The translations under genes were made by a program, and so were the position numbers. The notes below the pieces were generated by a model, which had not been told where the DNA came from, searched no databases, and worked only from the letters and a program-made list of their open reading frames with translations. Below, piece after piece: positions 29,201 to 35,818 of a stretch of 64,000 bases of DNA. Each line of letters starts with the position of its first letter. Within the stretch, counting starts at the first letter, position 1. Where the stretch lies: the NCBI GenBank assembly GCA_040387515.1, contig JAZKDP010000007.1, positions 186,001 to 250,000 on the forward strand, in the 5' to 3' direction. The stretch is from Methylotenera_A sp040387515. Lineage in GTDB: Bacteria > Pseudomonadota > Gammaproteobacteria > Burkholderiales > Methylophilaceae.

Positions 29201-30477
29201 ACATCAGCTTAGTTAAAGCCGGTAATGATGTTAAAACGCAAGAAATCACGGTTAGCGGACCAGGTGAGTTATTAGTACAAGCTGGGCGCAATGTCGATTT
29301 AGTCAGTGCTTTGCCCACCACCATTACGGCAATCGGTAATACTGAAAATGCAGCTTTGCCAGCGAATGGTGCATCAATCACCATGCAAGCAGGCCTGGGC
29401 GATGGCGCAAAAGTACAAGAATATATCGACCAATATATTCTGCCCAATGGCGCTGGGCCCAGTGTGTTGAAAGATAACGCGACAGAATTAGCTGCATATC
29501 ATTCGACGACAAAAGATGCGCTGACCGACTATATGCGCAAAACACAAAAGCCGACTGATACGCCTTATACCGATGCATCGGCGCTACTGGCATTTAACCA
29601 ATCCAGCCTTGAGTCGAAGACGATTTTTGTGAACCGGCATTTAAGTACTGAGTTGGTGGCCTCTGCCTTAGGCTTTGCCAAGGCAGGCAATCATGACCGT
29701 GGTAACACGGCTATTGCTACGTTATTCCCCACCAAAAATATAGGGGATATTTTATTGTTTAACAGTAAGATTTCTACCAATAGCGGCGGCAGTATCGATA
29801 TGTTAGCGCCAGGCGGGGCAATAATTGTTGGTGCGCCAGGGGTAAGTAGCAGTAGTGTCGAAGGCCAAGATATTGGCGTGATTACTGAAAAAAGTGGCGC
29901 GATTCGCATGCTGGCTGATCAGAATATCGAAGTGAATCAATCTAAAGTGATTACGCAGTTTGGCAGCGATATTGTCATGTGGTCCAACGCTGGTACGATT
30001 GATGCTGGTAAGGGTGCAAAATCTGCCACTTCTACACCACAACGTATCGTGCAAACTGATGCTTACGGAAACACCACGGTGGAAGTTAGAGGTACCGCAA
30101 CTGGTAGCGGAATTCGCGCCCAAAGTTATGATCCGGATGGCCTAAATGGTAAACAAGAAGAGCCCAAAAAAGGTAATGTGTATTTAGTTGCACCAATTGT
30201 GGATGCTGGTGAGGCGGGTATTGAGGCGGGTGACTTGGTTATTGTTGCGCCGATAGTGCTGAACTCCACCAATATTCAAGTGCAGGGCGCATCATCAGGT
30301 GTACCAATCGCTGCCACTTCTAACTTGGCAGGCGTGAATGCTGGTTTGTCGCCAGATGCGGTTAACTCAGCTACTGCGGCGGTTGCGCAAAGTGTGGCAC
30401 AGTCAGCCAGCCAGTCTATGCTTAAGCCAGTGCTGCCATCCATTATTTCGGTTGATGTGATTAGTATCGGGCAATAA
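20245..30477 (+). CDS. Giant two-partner secretion exoprotein TpsA (filamentous haemagglutinin-like), 3410 aa
   Basis: This very large surface or released adhesin is the largest gene in the window. The N-terminus is an extended signal peptide: a first part MNQGIYQLVYSKVLHMFVPASE, a basic stretch (SRRNRKQVK), then a hydrophobic core ending VLAE at ~60. The TPS secretion domain follows (~residues 60-260), with FINTNGIIFGANAQFNVGSLYAGTLN corresponding to the conserved NxNGI-F region. The rest is beta-helix-forming repeats rich in Asn, Ala, Thr and Val (many IDVSGG, VVVKAG and GNIxI-type turns), with two YDxA/SF-like interruptions. It lacks cysteine-based or toxin C-terminal domains and a PEP-CTERM tail. 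The ATG is preceded by CAGGAG, a good ribosome site. Its partner is the TpsB directly upstream. Ligand unknown. Confidence 0.93.
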   Translation: MNQGIYQLVYSKVLHMFVPASEIVRSRGGKGSRRNRKQVKNALVFTVIASFAYTGNVLAETVLPAGLSIQAMNLNQIRVTSSDANNINFQMLVPRTIVDWNSLNLGKGQNFNVDMLKTYSMLNRIHDLNPSLLDGNVNAAGNIYFINTNGIIFGANAQFNVGSLYAGTLNMTDDLFNNGFINSDGTFKEVFTAVGEITTPASVVVETGAKINTAQGGKVVLFAQDITNSGIINTPDGQTILAAGKKVYLASSKDPAGFLVEVDGGGTATNLGTIVANRGNITMMGLAVNQKGTLTATTSVRANGSIHLLAQDKANITAGQVTGLRDGIVTLAAGSVTEVNPELDDKEEISRLQAFKYADDSTSGSLKKSVIKMEASLINIDGKVTAKSGTVSATTLNDAATVLAAANQAKQRIYIGENARIDVSGVDAVAPMSRNQIDPELFSDQNKDNPILRDSGLNKAQVYIDLRKGTDLIDTLPFEKLKTVTLAEALTDGGTIKLSTPADIIVRKGAVLDVSGGSTTYEAGVIKETNLFYNGKLVPISEAKKGVPYDQVGDVYADVDKRTGYAKVWALGGSDNRGWGSISKDSTPKTLKTFVVGTHVASYLEGGDAGKLDLTVTGDNALTQNLVLAGQLIANTKVGTQQLIDHKMPSGGEILVSANQLILTKAAKELADSFTANQMLTDSENFQSVISTDFTNNGFNKINLTKVAKLEVNDTLNIKPNGALSLGLNNQINADIIAPSSNISASSISTTTVADNVRISTAGTFTNDRPGMAGQYAAEAAINGGVAENADAGGIQLGILALGKNTVLDASAGAHVTNKGELQKGSAGNIGFISNGKIDDSVTLQAYGFDHGGKLDVNFDQQQVNIAGNANASATDIDIAPGFFNKGGFSEYKVSGLTVNIGDTTNNSPAQEIYAAAQTWQMNPNFANEVGGQAMSTVASAVVLPEYTRQAVSLNFSADELGGVLTLAENTTLRTDRGGNVSLSAGKQVNVLGDISTPSGNIDIRINDVDVTLPQDATQAVFIGEKSVLSARGTTLTLPDSQADLLHTQVFNAGTIKINQAVKETEIQKGALIIKNGAVLDVSGTSVVNDVNTVRGYERTTLHGDAGSITLTGVGSMLLDGDFKGAASGSGRDGSLNLIFAAQEFSPETHPENLYPNGSGTFTVSQQKKLQADSFNIGDAIKTVLTDPNAPINNSDTAYLKAQVSAQQIAEGDFANVKIKSYRGDTVKPASAVELDDGLDLKVAGNLALESPVIKVKDDGIAKLTANHITFKSVNRVVDTAAVTAGAGTLITQASQTYVDGAIAIAGVNKTIINNVLDVHGQGALMANGDIDITARQIYPNTAYLDDAIPDELSFEAIGDGSKITINSSGQKALPVLSAGGTLKFKADNIVQKGVLTAPFGSIQLAGKESVTLVAGSKTSISADSLTIPYLQTQKGGKDTVPLDVTLAEKRIDIQSKSVDLQKDAVLDLSATGSLFSYEFIAGIGGSNDVLAQPNTYAVIPNFGDGFAPVDIAYGNAAQPVGVGQSVYLTGVPGLASGMYTLLPARYALVPGAFVVQAKAGNLLSGGMTPQLDGSNLTTGYFADLGTGARDANWSTFKVTDGAIFRPAAGTISKAPSQYLLTDLTDFYSNPLNTDGKTVVLPIDAGKLSLDTEQLNLDATIVANKGTSKDGKIGSGLQVDIASNEIRVVSDKDAADTTSLQLTADSLNKLNAETLVLGGTSRLDSAGVKQITTKAATVSIENSSVDAIKTPTFIATASDTVSVKSGAVIDTGPATKTPTKTVVASNGQGALFAASSISDISYSRTGGSNATQGVLDIEAGSTIKAGNSTVLDATLVSYLSGNVILQDGGSATLGANRILLGNAPVGTAGLLVNAASLAALGQLKALSLNSYSNVDTFGEVNFGNKDLNLTIDAAGIAGNLAAGETASSVLASDQPVVFTANQFTLKNTSGATLTVPVDASNRALNIQANSVKLEGKQASNTNTEAGKTKISGYINVAINADEVRVANAGETNFNVANTTLTTGRVSAETAADYKINATQLSINKLENAKITEKAGFGAKLGIAADNLTVASNIDLASGQLDLTAKTGDLNIENGANISATSNAVNFYNTTVQSNAGSVVLASTTGNVNIKTGAIIDVTSQGEANSGLVKVIATAGTANITGQLKGAAAGTGKGGQLAVDVKTLSDLNATDNQASGFDEKRQYRVREGDVNIAATGVNALKSRDIEVSADAGKITVSGDIIATAPKNSRIALFAGNGVTLESTANLKANSTKAGEAGGEVQISSTAANLDNTPDLLDFKTGSKVDVSGGVGGLGGDVTITASRTLDNKDIEIAEMGTTFTGVNGAVKLVGEKVYVKTGTNVSLNAADFSKTATTGFYKEAEDFMKSVYSDVAHGLSRLNLAGNSQFNITPEVEVVNRNGSLTLASDQSLHDWRFDAKTGAGVTDTADLQKGFNANGELLAGTLSLRASQNITINGTLSDGFSNATLTVVSTPARAATPEIPEVLDADGNLVTPAIPAMEAQDAIGVQGLQSWTYNLVAGADFSAANQLTTNDNLAGNITVANNKGIRTGTGDINIAAAGNLTMAGTGSVIYTAGRYADDLAGFDSPAASLAPLYLTDGGDIHIATKGNIVGGESATSNRQLINNWLFRQGGGRDNRDTTWWVRPDLFKQSTATLGGGDIYIDAVGNISNFSASAPTTARFDSNGTSSNQLVNGGGDVTVNAGNDIVNGVYYVAKGDGVLNAGNDIRNTANTFGTVLALQNGNFKVNAGNNAYIESVVNPTLLAQSTKNDNTNANLGISAYFNSYSDAAKVNVAGLLGNVVFGQTPVNDIGTKLADFKTNAVLREGVRYYPSQVNATAFNGDIRFGENLDQKAIVLLPSTTGDLKLLAANNIQTYGILMSDADISGIASINNPLNQTNYIEFENVLKSHAAALPYQNAIDPVLIVANSGNISGSDIDVSINLPKFAKIVAGNDIDALKLNIQHNNNNDISLVKAGNDVKTQEITVSGPGELLVQAGRNVDLVSALPTTITAIGNTENAALPANGASITMQAGLGDGAKVQEYIDQYILPNGAGPSVLKDNATELAAYHSTTKDALTDYMRKTQKPTDTPYTDASALLAFNQSSLESKTIFVNRHLSTELVASALGFAKAGNHDRGNTAIATLFPTKNIGDILLFNSKISTNSGGSIDMLAPGGAIIVGAPGVSSSSVEGQDIGVITEKSGAIRMLADQNIEVNQSKVITQFGSDIVMWSNAGTIDAGKGAKSATSTPQRIVQTDAYGNTTVEVRGTATGSGIRAQSYDPDGLNGKQEEPKKGNVYLVAPIVDAGEAGIEAGDLVIVAPIVLNSTNIQVQGASSGVPIAATSNLAGVNAGLSPDAVNSATAAVAQSVAQSASQSMLKPVLPSIISVDVISIGQ

Positions 30478-30520
30478 ATTAACTAAATTTAACTATATTT
30501 TATTAATTAGCCGTAATGCC

Positions 30521-30563
30521 AAAACCCCTATTCCATAATCTGAAATAGGGGTTTTATTTTTAG
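30521..30563 (+). terminator. Terminator after tpsA
   Basis: AAAACCCCTATT pairs with AATAGGGGTTTT over a 12-bp stem with a ~10-nt loop, followed by ATTTTTAG. The near symmetry allows function on both strands. Confidence 0.85.
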
Positions 30564-30579
30564 TATTTTGACCATCTAA

Positions 30580-30602
30580 AAGACTAGTTTTTAAGACTAG
30601 TT
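30580..30602. repeat. Direct repeat AAGACTAGTT x2
   Basis: Two 10-bp copies are separated by three Ts, ~70 bp upstream of the ExbB fusion gene. Each contains GACTA, the half-site of the 16-bp dyads upstream of PEP-CTERM genes, and the palindrome ACTAGT. It is possibly a regulator site; evidence is limited to sequence. Confidence 0.35.
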
Positions 30603-30669
30603 CTTTTTTAATCTGCCTGACATATTCGCTAGTTACACTCACGCTTTTATAAAATGCATCTCATCAAAA

Positions 30670-32394
30670 ATGGTCTTCACTCAATTATCTAAATTTCTAA
30701 AAAATAATAGCTCTTACAAATATTTAACTACATTTTTGATGGTATTTTTTCTATTGCCAACCCTGGCACATGCCGAATGGAACGCCGATTGGGCGCAGCG
30801 AAAAAAAATCAGTATTAATGCAGTTGGCATCAGCCAAGCGATTTCGCAGCCATCTGTAGTCGTGCGTTTGCATTCAGGCAATTTTGATTTTACCAGCGTG
30901 AATATCGATGGCTCTGATTTACGTTTTATCGGCCAAGACGATAAAACTGAGCTGAAGTATTTCATTGAAAAATTTGATGCTGTGAACGAGTTGGCCATTA
31001 TTTGGGTTCAAGTGCCACAAATTAGTGGTGCCGATAAAGATGCACATTTTTGGCTATATTTCGGTAATGAAAATGCGACCTCGACCGCTAGCCCAAAAAT
31101 AATGGTGGATGCACATTTGGTTGCAAAATTTCAATTTTCAGACAAAACCTTATTACAAGATAGCAGTGCTTCTGGGCTATTTGCCACAGGAAAAATTACC
31201 GCACAAAAAGCCGGTTTAATCGGTGAAAGTGCTATTTTATCTGGTGAGCCACTGGTGATTCCTGCCAACGCGGCTACCAATGCCAGTGCTGGTTTTACAT
31301 GGTCTGCCTGGATCAAGCCATCGGCTTTGCCGCAAACAGCCAGTCTATATAGTCAGGAAAACAATGTTGATTTAGCCATTGATGCGCAGAAACTTACGTT
31401 AAAAATTGGCGATGTAGCCATTAATGGCGGTGAGTTGAAACCAGCGGTTTGGCAACATATTGCATTTACCTTAAATGCCAATAAAGCGGTTTTATATTTA
31501 AACGGTACGGAAGTCGCAACAGGCGATTATCTAACCGTGGATACCGCGACTGATATTAAGATTGGTGAGGGATTTACAGGTGAAATCGATGAGTTGGAAA
31601 TCGCCAATGTGGCACGCAACGCAGATTTTATTAAGTTAATTTTTAATAGCGAAGGTGTAGATAGCCAGTTACTGAAAATTGCTGAGGGTGAAGGCGATGA
31701 TGCAGAAGTGGAAGAGGGCGAAGCAAACTACATCGGCATATTAATCAACAGCTTAACGCTAGATGCCAAAATTGTTATCGGTATCTTGGCTGTGATGTTC
31801 GCAGTGAGCGTGTGGGTAATGTGGTCTAAAGCCATGTTGGTAGTGCGCACCGATAAGGACAATAAGAGGTTTTTAGCGCGCTTTCAAAAATCGAATGAAA
31901 ATGACTTGTTAGAGTTAGATAAAGGTGGCAAATACCCACATTCTAATTTGTATAAATTGTATTTAGCAGGTTTACGTGAGATTAAAAAACGTCAGCATGA
32001 AGGCCAAAAACTGTCATTAAGCGGCGCTTCGATGGATGCGATTAAGGCTGCGATCGATGCAGATCTAGTGCGCGAAACGCAACGCCAAAATGCTGGCATG
32101 GTATTACTCACCATTGCGATTTCAGGCGGCCCATTCTTGGGATTGTTGGGTACTGTGGTTGGCGTGATGATTACCTTTGCCGCGATTGCCGCTGCAGGCG
32201 ATGTGAACGTAAACGCCATTGCACCCGGTATTGCAGCCGCGCTGCTGGCAACCGTTGCTGGTTTGGCGGTGGCTATTCCTGCGCTATTTGGCTATAACTA
32301 TTTAGCCAGCCGTATTAAAAATATCACCATTGCCATGCAGATTTTCGTGGATGAGTTTGTCACGCGCTCAGCCGAGCTTTTTGGCAAAGAATAA
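30670..32394 (+). CDS. ExbB/TolQ/MotA proton channel fused to periplasmic DUF2341-like and LamG-like domains
   Basis: The protein is 574 residues. A signal peptide spans ~1-35. A DUF2341-like module (~37-150) opens with WNADWAQRKKISINA and has FWLYFGNENATSTASP. A concanavalin/LamG-like module (~155-325) follows, with GFTWSAWIKPS, WQHIAFTLNANKAVLYLNG and GEIDELEIANVAR. An acidic linker precedes membrane segments at ~366-384, ~475-512 and ~520-546. The last two carry the ExbB signature GGPFLGLLGTVVGVMITF and AALLATVAGLAVAIPA. The C-terminal part should form a proton-driven motor with the two downstream ExbD proteins. The periplasmic part looks like a glycan-binding sensor. Ordinary ExbB is ~240 residues without such domains. 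The exbD gene follows after 3 bp. Confidence 0.9.
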   Translation: MVFTQLSKFLKNNSSYKYLTTFLMVFFLLPTLAHAEWNADWAQRKKISINAVGISQAISQPSVVVRLHSGNFDFTSVNIDGSDLRFIGQDDKTELKYFIEKFDAVNELAIIWVQVPQISGADKDAHFWLYFGNENATSTASPKIMVDAHLVAKFQFSDKTLLQDSSASGLFATGKITAQKAGLIGESAILSGEPLVIPANAATNASAGFTWSAWIKPSALPQTASLYSQENNVDLAIDAQKLTLKIGDVAINGGELKPAVWQHIAFTLNANKAVLYLNGTEVATGDYLTVDTATDIKIGEGFTGEIDELEIANVARNADFIKLIFNSEGVDSQLLKIAEGEGDDAEVEEGEANYIGILINSLTLDAKIVIGILAVMFAVSVWVMWSKAMLVVRTDKDNKRFLARFQKSNENDLLELDKGGKYPHSNLYKLYLAGLREIKKRQHEGQKLSLSGASMDAIKAAIDADLVRETQRQNAGMVLLTIAISGGPFLGLLGTVVGVMITFAAIAAAGDVNVNAIAPGIAAALLATVAGLAVAIPALFGYNYLASRIKNITIAMQIFVDEFVTRSAELFGKE

Positions 32395-32397
32395 GCC

Positions 32398-32808
32398 ATG
32401 TCAGAAGGCATAAAAGAAGAGAACCAGCTGTATGACGAGATTAACATCACGCCGATGTTGGACTTGGCGTATGTGCTGCTGGTGATTTTTATCATCATGA
32501 CAACCGCTTCGGTGCAAGGCGTGAAAGTCGATATTCCGCAAACGATCAACTCAGCCAGTTTAGCTAAACCGCAGACACGCGCGATTACCATTTCAAGCGA
32601 TGGCAGTGTGTATCTGGATGCTTATCCAGTAGACATGGCAACGCTAGAGCAGCGGTTAAGCGAGTTCAAGAGCGGTAATCCTGATTTGCCCGTGGTGCTA
32701 AAAGGTGACGCGGCAGCGCATTACGAAAAAGTATCTGAAGTATTGGAAATCTGTAAAAAACTGGACATAACCGAAGTTGGTTTGGTGACTAAGAAAGTGG
32801 CTGGTTAA
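32398..32808 (+). CDS. ExbD/TolR biopolymer transport protein (first copy)
   Basis: This 136-residue inner-membrane protein has a short cytoplasmic N-terminus. The single transmembrane helix is preceded by INITPMLDLAYVLLVIFIIMTTASV; the Asp in PMLDLAYVLLV is the conserved proton-conducting residue of ExbD/TolR. The periplasmic domain (~50-136) carries ITISSDGSVYLDAYPVDMATLEQRLSEF and PVVLKGDAAAHYEKVSEVLEICKKLDITEVGLVTKK, the standard ExbD fold. It is translated directly after the ExbB fusion. A second, related exbD follows beyond a palindromic repeat. Confidence 0.94.
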   Translation: MSEGIKEENQLYDEINITPMLDLAYVLLVIFIIMTTASVQGVKVDIPQTINSASLAKPQTRAITISSDGSVYLDAYPVDMATLEQRLSEFKSGNPDLPVVLKGDAAAHYEKVSEVLEICKKLDITEVGLVTKKVAG

Positions 32809-32816
32809 GTTAATTT

Positions 32817-32938
32817 TAGAAACACTTATTACTAAGTAAGGCAAGGCGCGCACCAAAAAATTGGACGCGGCATATAAGTGATATGTAAGGAGATTTTTTG
32901 GTGAGTAACGCAGTATTACGACGGAATAAGAGTTTCTA
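32817..32938. repeat. 122-bp palindromic MITE-like element between the two exbD genes
   Basis: Terminal inverted repeats TAGAAACACTTATT (left) and AATAAGAGTTTCTA (right) match at 13 of 14 positions. Inside, CACCAAAAAAT (32851-32861) is perfectly complementary to ATTTTTTGGTG (32893-32903), and the centre CATAT-AAGTG-ATATG forms a further stem. The whole element can fold into one long hairpin and encodes no protein. Its right end touches the ATG of the second exbD, so it supplies that gene's whole leader. No second copy is present in this window. The architecture resembles miniature inverted-repeat elements. Confidence 0.75.
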
Positions 32939-33343
32939 ATGCAAGTACAAAATGATGCACAGCCGTACGACACTATCAACATCACACCGATGTTGGATTT
33001 GGCGTACGTGTTGCTGGTGATTTTTATTTTGATGACAACCGCTGGCGTACAGGGTTTAACCATGCATCTGCCAAAGCCATCGAATAAACCTAGTACGGAA
33101 AAACATGATGTGAAAATCGTACAGGTACAGCAGGGTGGTGGCGTGACGATTAACGGTGCAGGCGTGAGTATGGCAGAGCTTGAAAGCCAGTTGAACGCAG
33201 CAAAAGCGGCTGACCCAAAATTTAATGTGATGATTAAAGGCGATGCCAAGGCGCCTTATGCAGGCGTGGTGGGTGTGATTGATTTGGTGAATAGGCTGGA
33301 AATTGAGAACGTGGGTTTGGTAACGGGTCGCATAGGTACATAA
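32939..33343 (+). CDS. ExbD/TolR biopolymer transport protein (second copy)
   Basis: The protein is 134 residues, with the same plan as the first copy. INITPMLDLAYVLLVIFILMTTAGV carries the conserved Asp in the membrane helix. The periplasmic domain has GGGVTINGAGVSMAELESQLNAAK and FNVMIKGDAKAPYAGVVGVIDLVNRLEIENVGLVTGR. The two copies share the membrane region almost completely at protein and DNA level, which indicates tandem duplication. The ATG directly follows the end of the palindromic element, so the only purine-rich ribosome-site candidate (GGAATAAGAG) lies within that element. Two different ExbD subunits could form a heteromeric pair in the motor. Confidence 0.93.
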   Translation: MQVQNDAQPYDTINITPMLDLAYVLLVIFILMTTAGVQGLTMHLPKPSNKPSTEKHDVKIVQVQQGGGVTINGAGVSMAELESQLNAAKAADPKFNVMIKGDAKAPYAGVVGVIDLVNRLEIENVGLVTGRIGT

Positions 33344-33388
33344 CTAAGTAACTTAACCAAAGAAATTGACCAAATTTAGCCATTGATT

Positions 33389-34102
33389 ATGCAAGATATA
33401 CACACAACATACGACCCCATTCTAGACGACGATGAGCCAGAGTCGAAATCGGCTGTTTGGCTTAAACGTGTCGTGATGATCTTGGTTGGGTTTAGTGTCC
33501 TAGCTGGTATTGGGTATGGTCTTAATAGCTTGATGTCTGGCGGCGCGCCGATGAAAAAACAGGTAACAACGATTAAGTTGCTTCCGGATACGCCACCGCC
33601 ACCACCTCCACCACCGCCCAAAGAACCACCAAAAGAACAGCCTAAGCCAGATGCACCAAAGGAAGTAAAAGTTGAGCAACCCAAACCTGCCGAAACGCCG
33701 CCTGCTGAGCAATTAAAAATGGAAGGCCCGGCCGGAGATGGCCCAAGTGCTTTTCAGGCCGGAGCGGTGAATAACGATTACAAAGGCGGCGAAGTGAAAA
33801 CCATTGGTTCAGACGGTGGTGCTAAATTTAATTGGTATGCAGGCATTGTTAAAAATCAAATAGAAGCAGCTTTAGAAAAAGATAAAAAATTAGCCGAAGG
33901 CCAATACAAGTTAATCGTGAGCATTTGGCTGCGCAAGAACGGTGATATTGAAAAACTAGAATGGTCGCAATCGGACGCAAACGCCAACATAGAACAAGCG
34001 GTTAAAGCTGCCTTGGATAATATGCCAGCCATGCGAGAACCGCCACCAGAAGACATGCCACAACCGATTAAGCTGCGGATTACCGCACGAAAATTCAGTT
34101 AA
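33389..34102 (+). CDS. TonB-like energy transducer
   Basis: The protein is 237 residues from ATG 33389; an in-frame TTG lies at 33383. A cytoplasmic acidic N-terminus precedes a membrane helix at ~27-46 (VVMILVGFSVLAGIGYGL). A proline-rich region includes PPPPPPPPPKEPPKEQPKP (~69-87), the periplasm-spanning rod of TonB proteins. A Gly-rich joint follows (GPAGDGPSAFQAGAVNN). The C-terminal TonB/TolA-like domain (~145-237) contains WYAGIVKNQIEAALEKD, YKLIVSIWLRKNGDIEKLEWSQS and AVKAALDNMPAMREPPPEDMPQPIKLRI. It completes a dedicated ExbB-ExbD-ExbD-TonB set. The likely outer-membrane partner is the porin encoded next or the TpsB/TpsA pair, since no TonB-dependent receptor is encoded nearby. Confidence 0.88.
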   Translation: MQDIHTTYDPILDDDEPESKSAVWLKRVVMILVGFSVLAGIGYGLNSLMSGGAPMKKQVTTIKLLPDTPPPPPPPPPKEPPKEQPKPDAPKEVKVEQPKPAETPPAEQLKMEGPAGDGPSAFQAGAVNNDYKGGEVKTIGSDGGAKFNWYAGIVKNQIEAALEKDKKLAEGQYKLIVSIWLRKNGDIEKLEWSQSDANANIEQAVKAALDNMPAMREPPPEDMPQPIKLRITARKFS

Positions 34103-34153
34103 GAATTCTTTAAGTATTCTTAGAAATTAATTAAAAATGAGTGAGATCTAAGT

Positions 34154-35767
34154 ATGATAAAACCGACAAAATTAGCCAGCTTGCTAACGCTTATTTTGCT
34201 GACACAGATCAACGCTGCACAAGCAGATGAGCGTGAATCTTTAGAACAGCTAAAGGCGACCACGACCAATCTAATTGATTTGTTGGTGCAAGAAGGCGTG
34301 CTTAATAAAGATAAAGCTGATGCGCTGATTAAAAAAGCCACTGCGGATGCTGCCAATCAGGTGAAGCAAGTCAAAGCGCAAGAGGCCAATGCCGCTGCTG
34401 CAGAAATTGGTTTGGCGCAGGATGAGAAATCGGTGCGCGTGCAATATGTGCCAGAACATATTAAAAAAGAAATGCGCGAAGAAATTAAAAAAGATGTGAT
34501 GGCCAAATTGAATTACAAGGCTGGCGAACGTTTGGGTTTACCCAGTTGGTTGGACAGAATTGCCTTTAGGGGTGATTTACGTTTGCGTTATCAAAATGAT
34601 AGTTTTTCGGATAACAACGCGCCAATTGCGGCCTTGAACGATGTTAAGCGCTTTTCTAATATTTTAAATTCATCTGCCGAGCGTGAACGTTATCGCGTAA
34701 GGGCCAGGCTGGGTGCGGATGTGAAAGTGACAGACTGGCTGACAGGTGGCTTACAACTTACCACTGGTCTTTTAAATACACCGTTAACGCCGAACCAGAC
34801 CGAAGGTATCGCGCAAGGTAAGTATCAGTTTGGCTTGGATAGAGCGTTTTTAAAAGCAACGCCAACATCTTGGTTAATGGTTGAAGGTGGCCGTTTTGCT
34901 AACCCACTTTTTAGCACCGATTTACTGTGGGATCCTGATCTGGCTTTTGACGGTTTTGCCGCCACTTTTAAACCTAAATTCAATGATAGCTGGTCGTCAT
35001 TCACCACGCTGGGCGCTTTCCCCATTGAAGAGGTGCAGTCCTCAGAAATAAACAAGGCAGATGACAAATGGATCTATGCCATTCAATCAGGCATTAAGTG
35101 GCAAGCACAGGATAAATCCAGCGTACGTTTGGCGGTTGGTTACAACGATTATACAAATGTAGAAGGCAGACAGAACCCGGCTGGTCTCAATAGCTTTAAT
35201 GGCACCGTCCCCGCTTTCAGGCAAAAGGGCAACAATACGTTTGATATCAACAGTCGAAATAATCTCGGTATTGCACCCACAGCTGATACAAATGCGCTGG
35301 CCTCAAAATTCGAGCAAGTCAATATAACTGGGCAAATAGATTTACTTAAGTTTGATCCAGTGCATATCACCTTAACGGGCGATTACGTTAAGAATATTGG
35401 GTTTGACCAAGACGAAGTATTTAGACGTACTGGTAGCTTATTCAAAGAGGAAACCGATGCATATCAAGTTCGGCTGGATGTAGGCCAGAACAGCTTTAAC
35501 CTGCTAGATAGCAGCGTAGACGTGAAAAAAGATGACTGGCAAGTATCGCTGGCTTATAAATATGTAGAGGCTGATTCCATGTTGGATGGCTACACCGACT
35601 CTAACTTTCATTTAGGTGGAACCGATGCAAAGGGCTGGATGCTGTTTGCTAATTACGCAATTGATAAAAATGCATGGTTAGCAGCGCGTTATTTCAGTAC
35701 AGATAGTATTTCAGGACCAAGGTTAGGTATTGATGTGTTCTTGATTGATTTTGTGGCTAAATTTTAG
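34154..35767 (+). CDS. Putative outer-membrane porin with N-terminal coiled coil
   Basis: This 537-residue protein has a signal peptide ending QADE near residue 25. A helical segment (~28-120) is rich in Lys, Ala and Glu (LLVQEGVLNKDKADALIKKATADAANQVKQVKAQEANAAA), as in trimeric porins that bind peptidoglycan. A long beta-barrel begins at FRGDLRLRYQND and ends LGIDVFLIDFVAKF with a terminal Phe. This layout matches the putative-porin family also annotated Porin_5. It lies 51 bp after the TonB-like gene, suggesting co-transcription and perhaps energised or gated transport. Substrate unknown. Confidence 0.85.
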   Translation: MIKPTKLASLLTLILLTQINAAQADERESLEQLKATTTNLIDLLVQEGVLNKDKADALIKKATADAANQVKQVKAQEANAAAAEIGLAQDEKSVRVQYVPEHIKKEMREEIKKDVMAKLNYKAGERLGLPSWLDRIAFRGDLRLRYQNDSFSDNNAPIAALNDVKRFSNILNSSAERERYRVRARLGADVKVTDWLTGGLQLTTGLLNTPLTPNQTEGIAQGKYQFGLDRAFLKATPTSWLMVEGGRFANPLFSTDLLWDPDLAFDGFAATFKPKFNDSWSSFTTLGAFPIEEVQSSEINKADDKWIYAIQSGIKWQAQDKSSVRLAVGYNDYTNVEGRQNPAGLNSFNGTVPAFRQKGNNTFDINSRNNLGIAPTADTNALASKFEQVNITGQIDLLKFDPVHITLTGDYVKNIGFDQDEVFRRTGSLFKEETDAYQVRLDVGQNSFNLLDSSVDVKKDDWQVSLAYKYVEADSMLDGYTDSNFHLGGTDAKGWMLFANYAIDKNAWLAARYFSTDSISGPRLGIDVFLIDFVAKF

Positions 35768-35818
35768 CTAATTATTCAGTTAACTTAATGGTTAATCATC
35801 AATAAATTAGGATTTAAA

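Noticed and set aside
20245..30477. Numerous open frames on the minus strand inside tpsA
   Set aside because: They lack ribosome sites and recognisable motifs and are explained by the low-stop composition of the long coding strand.
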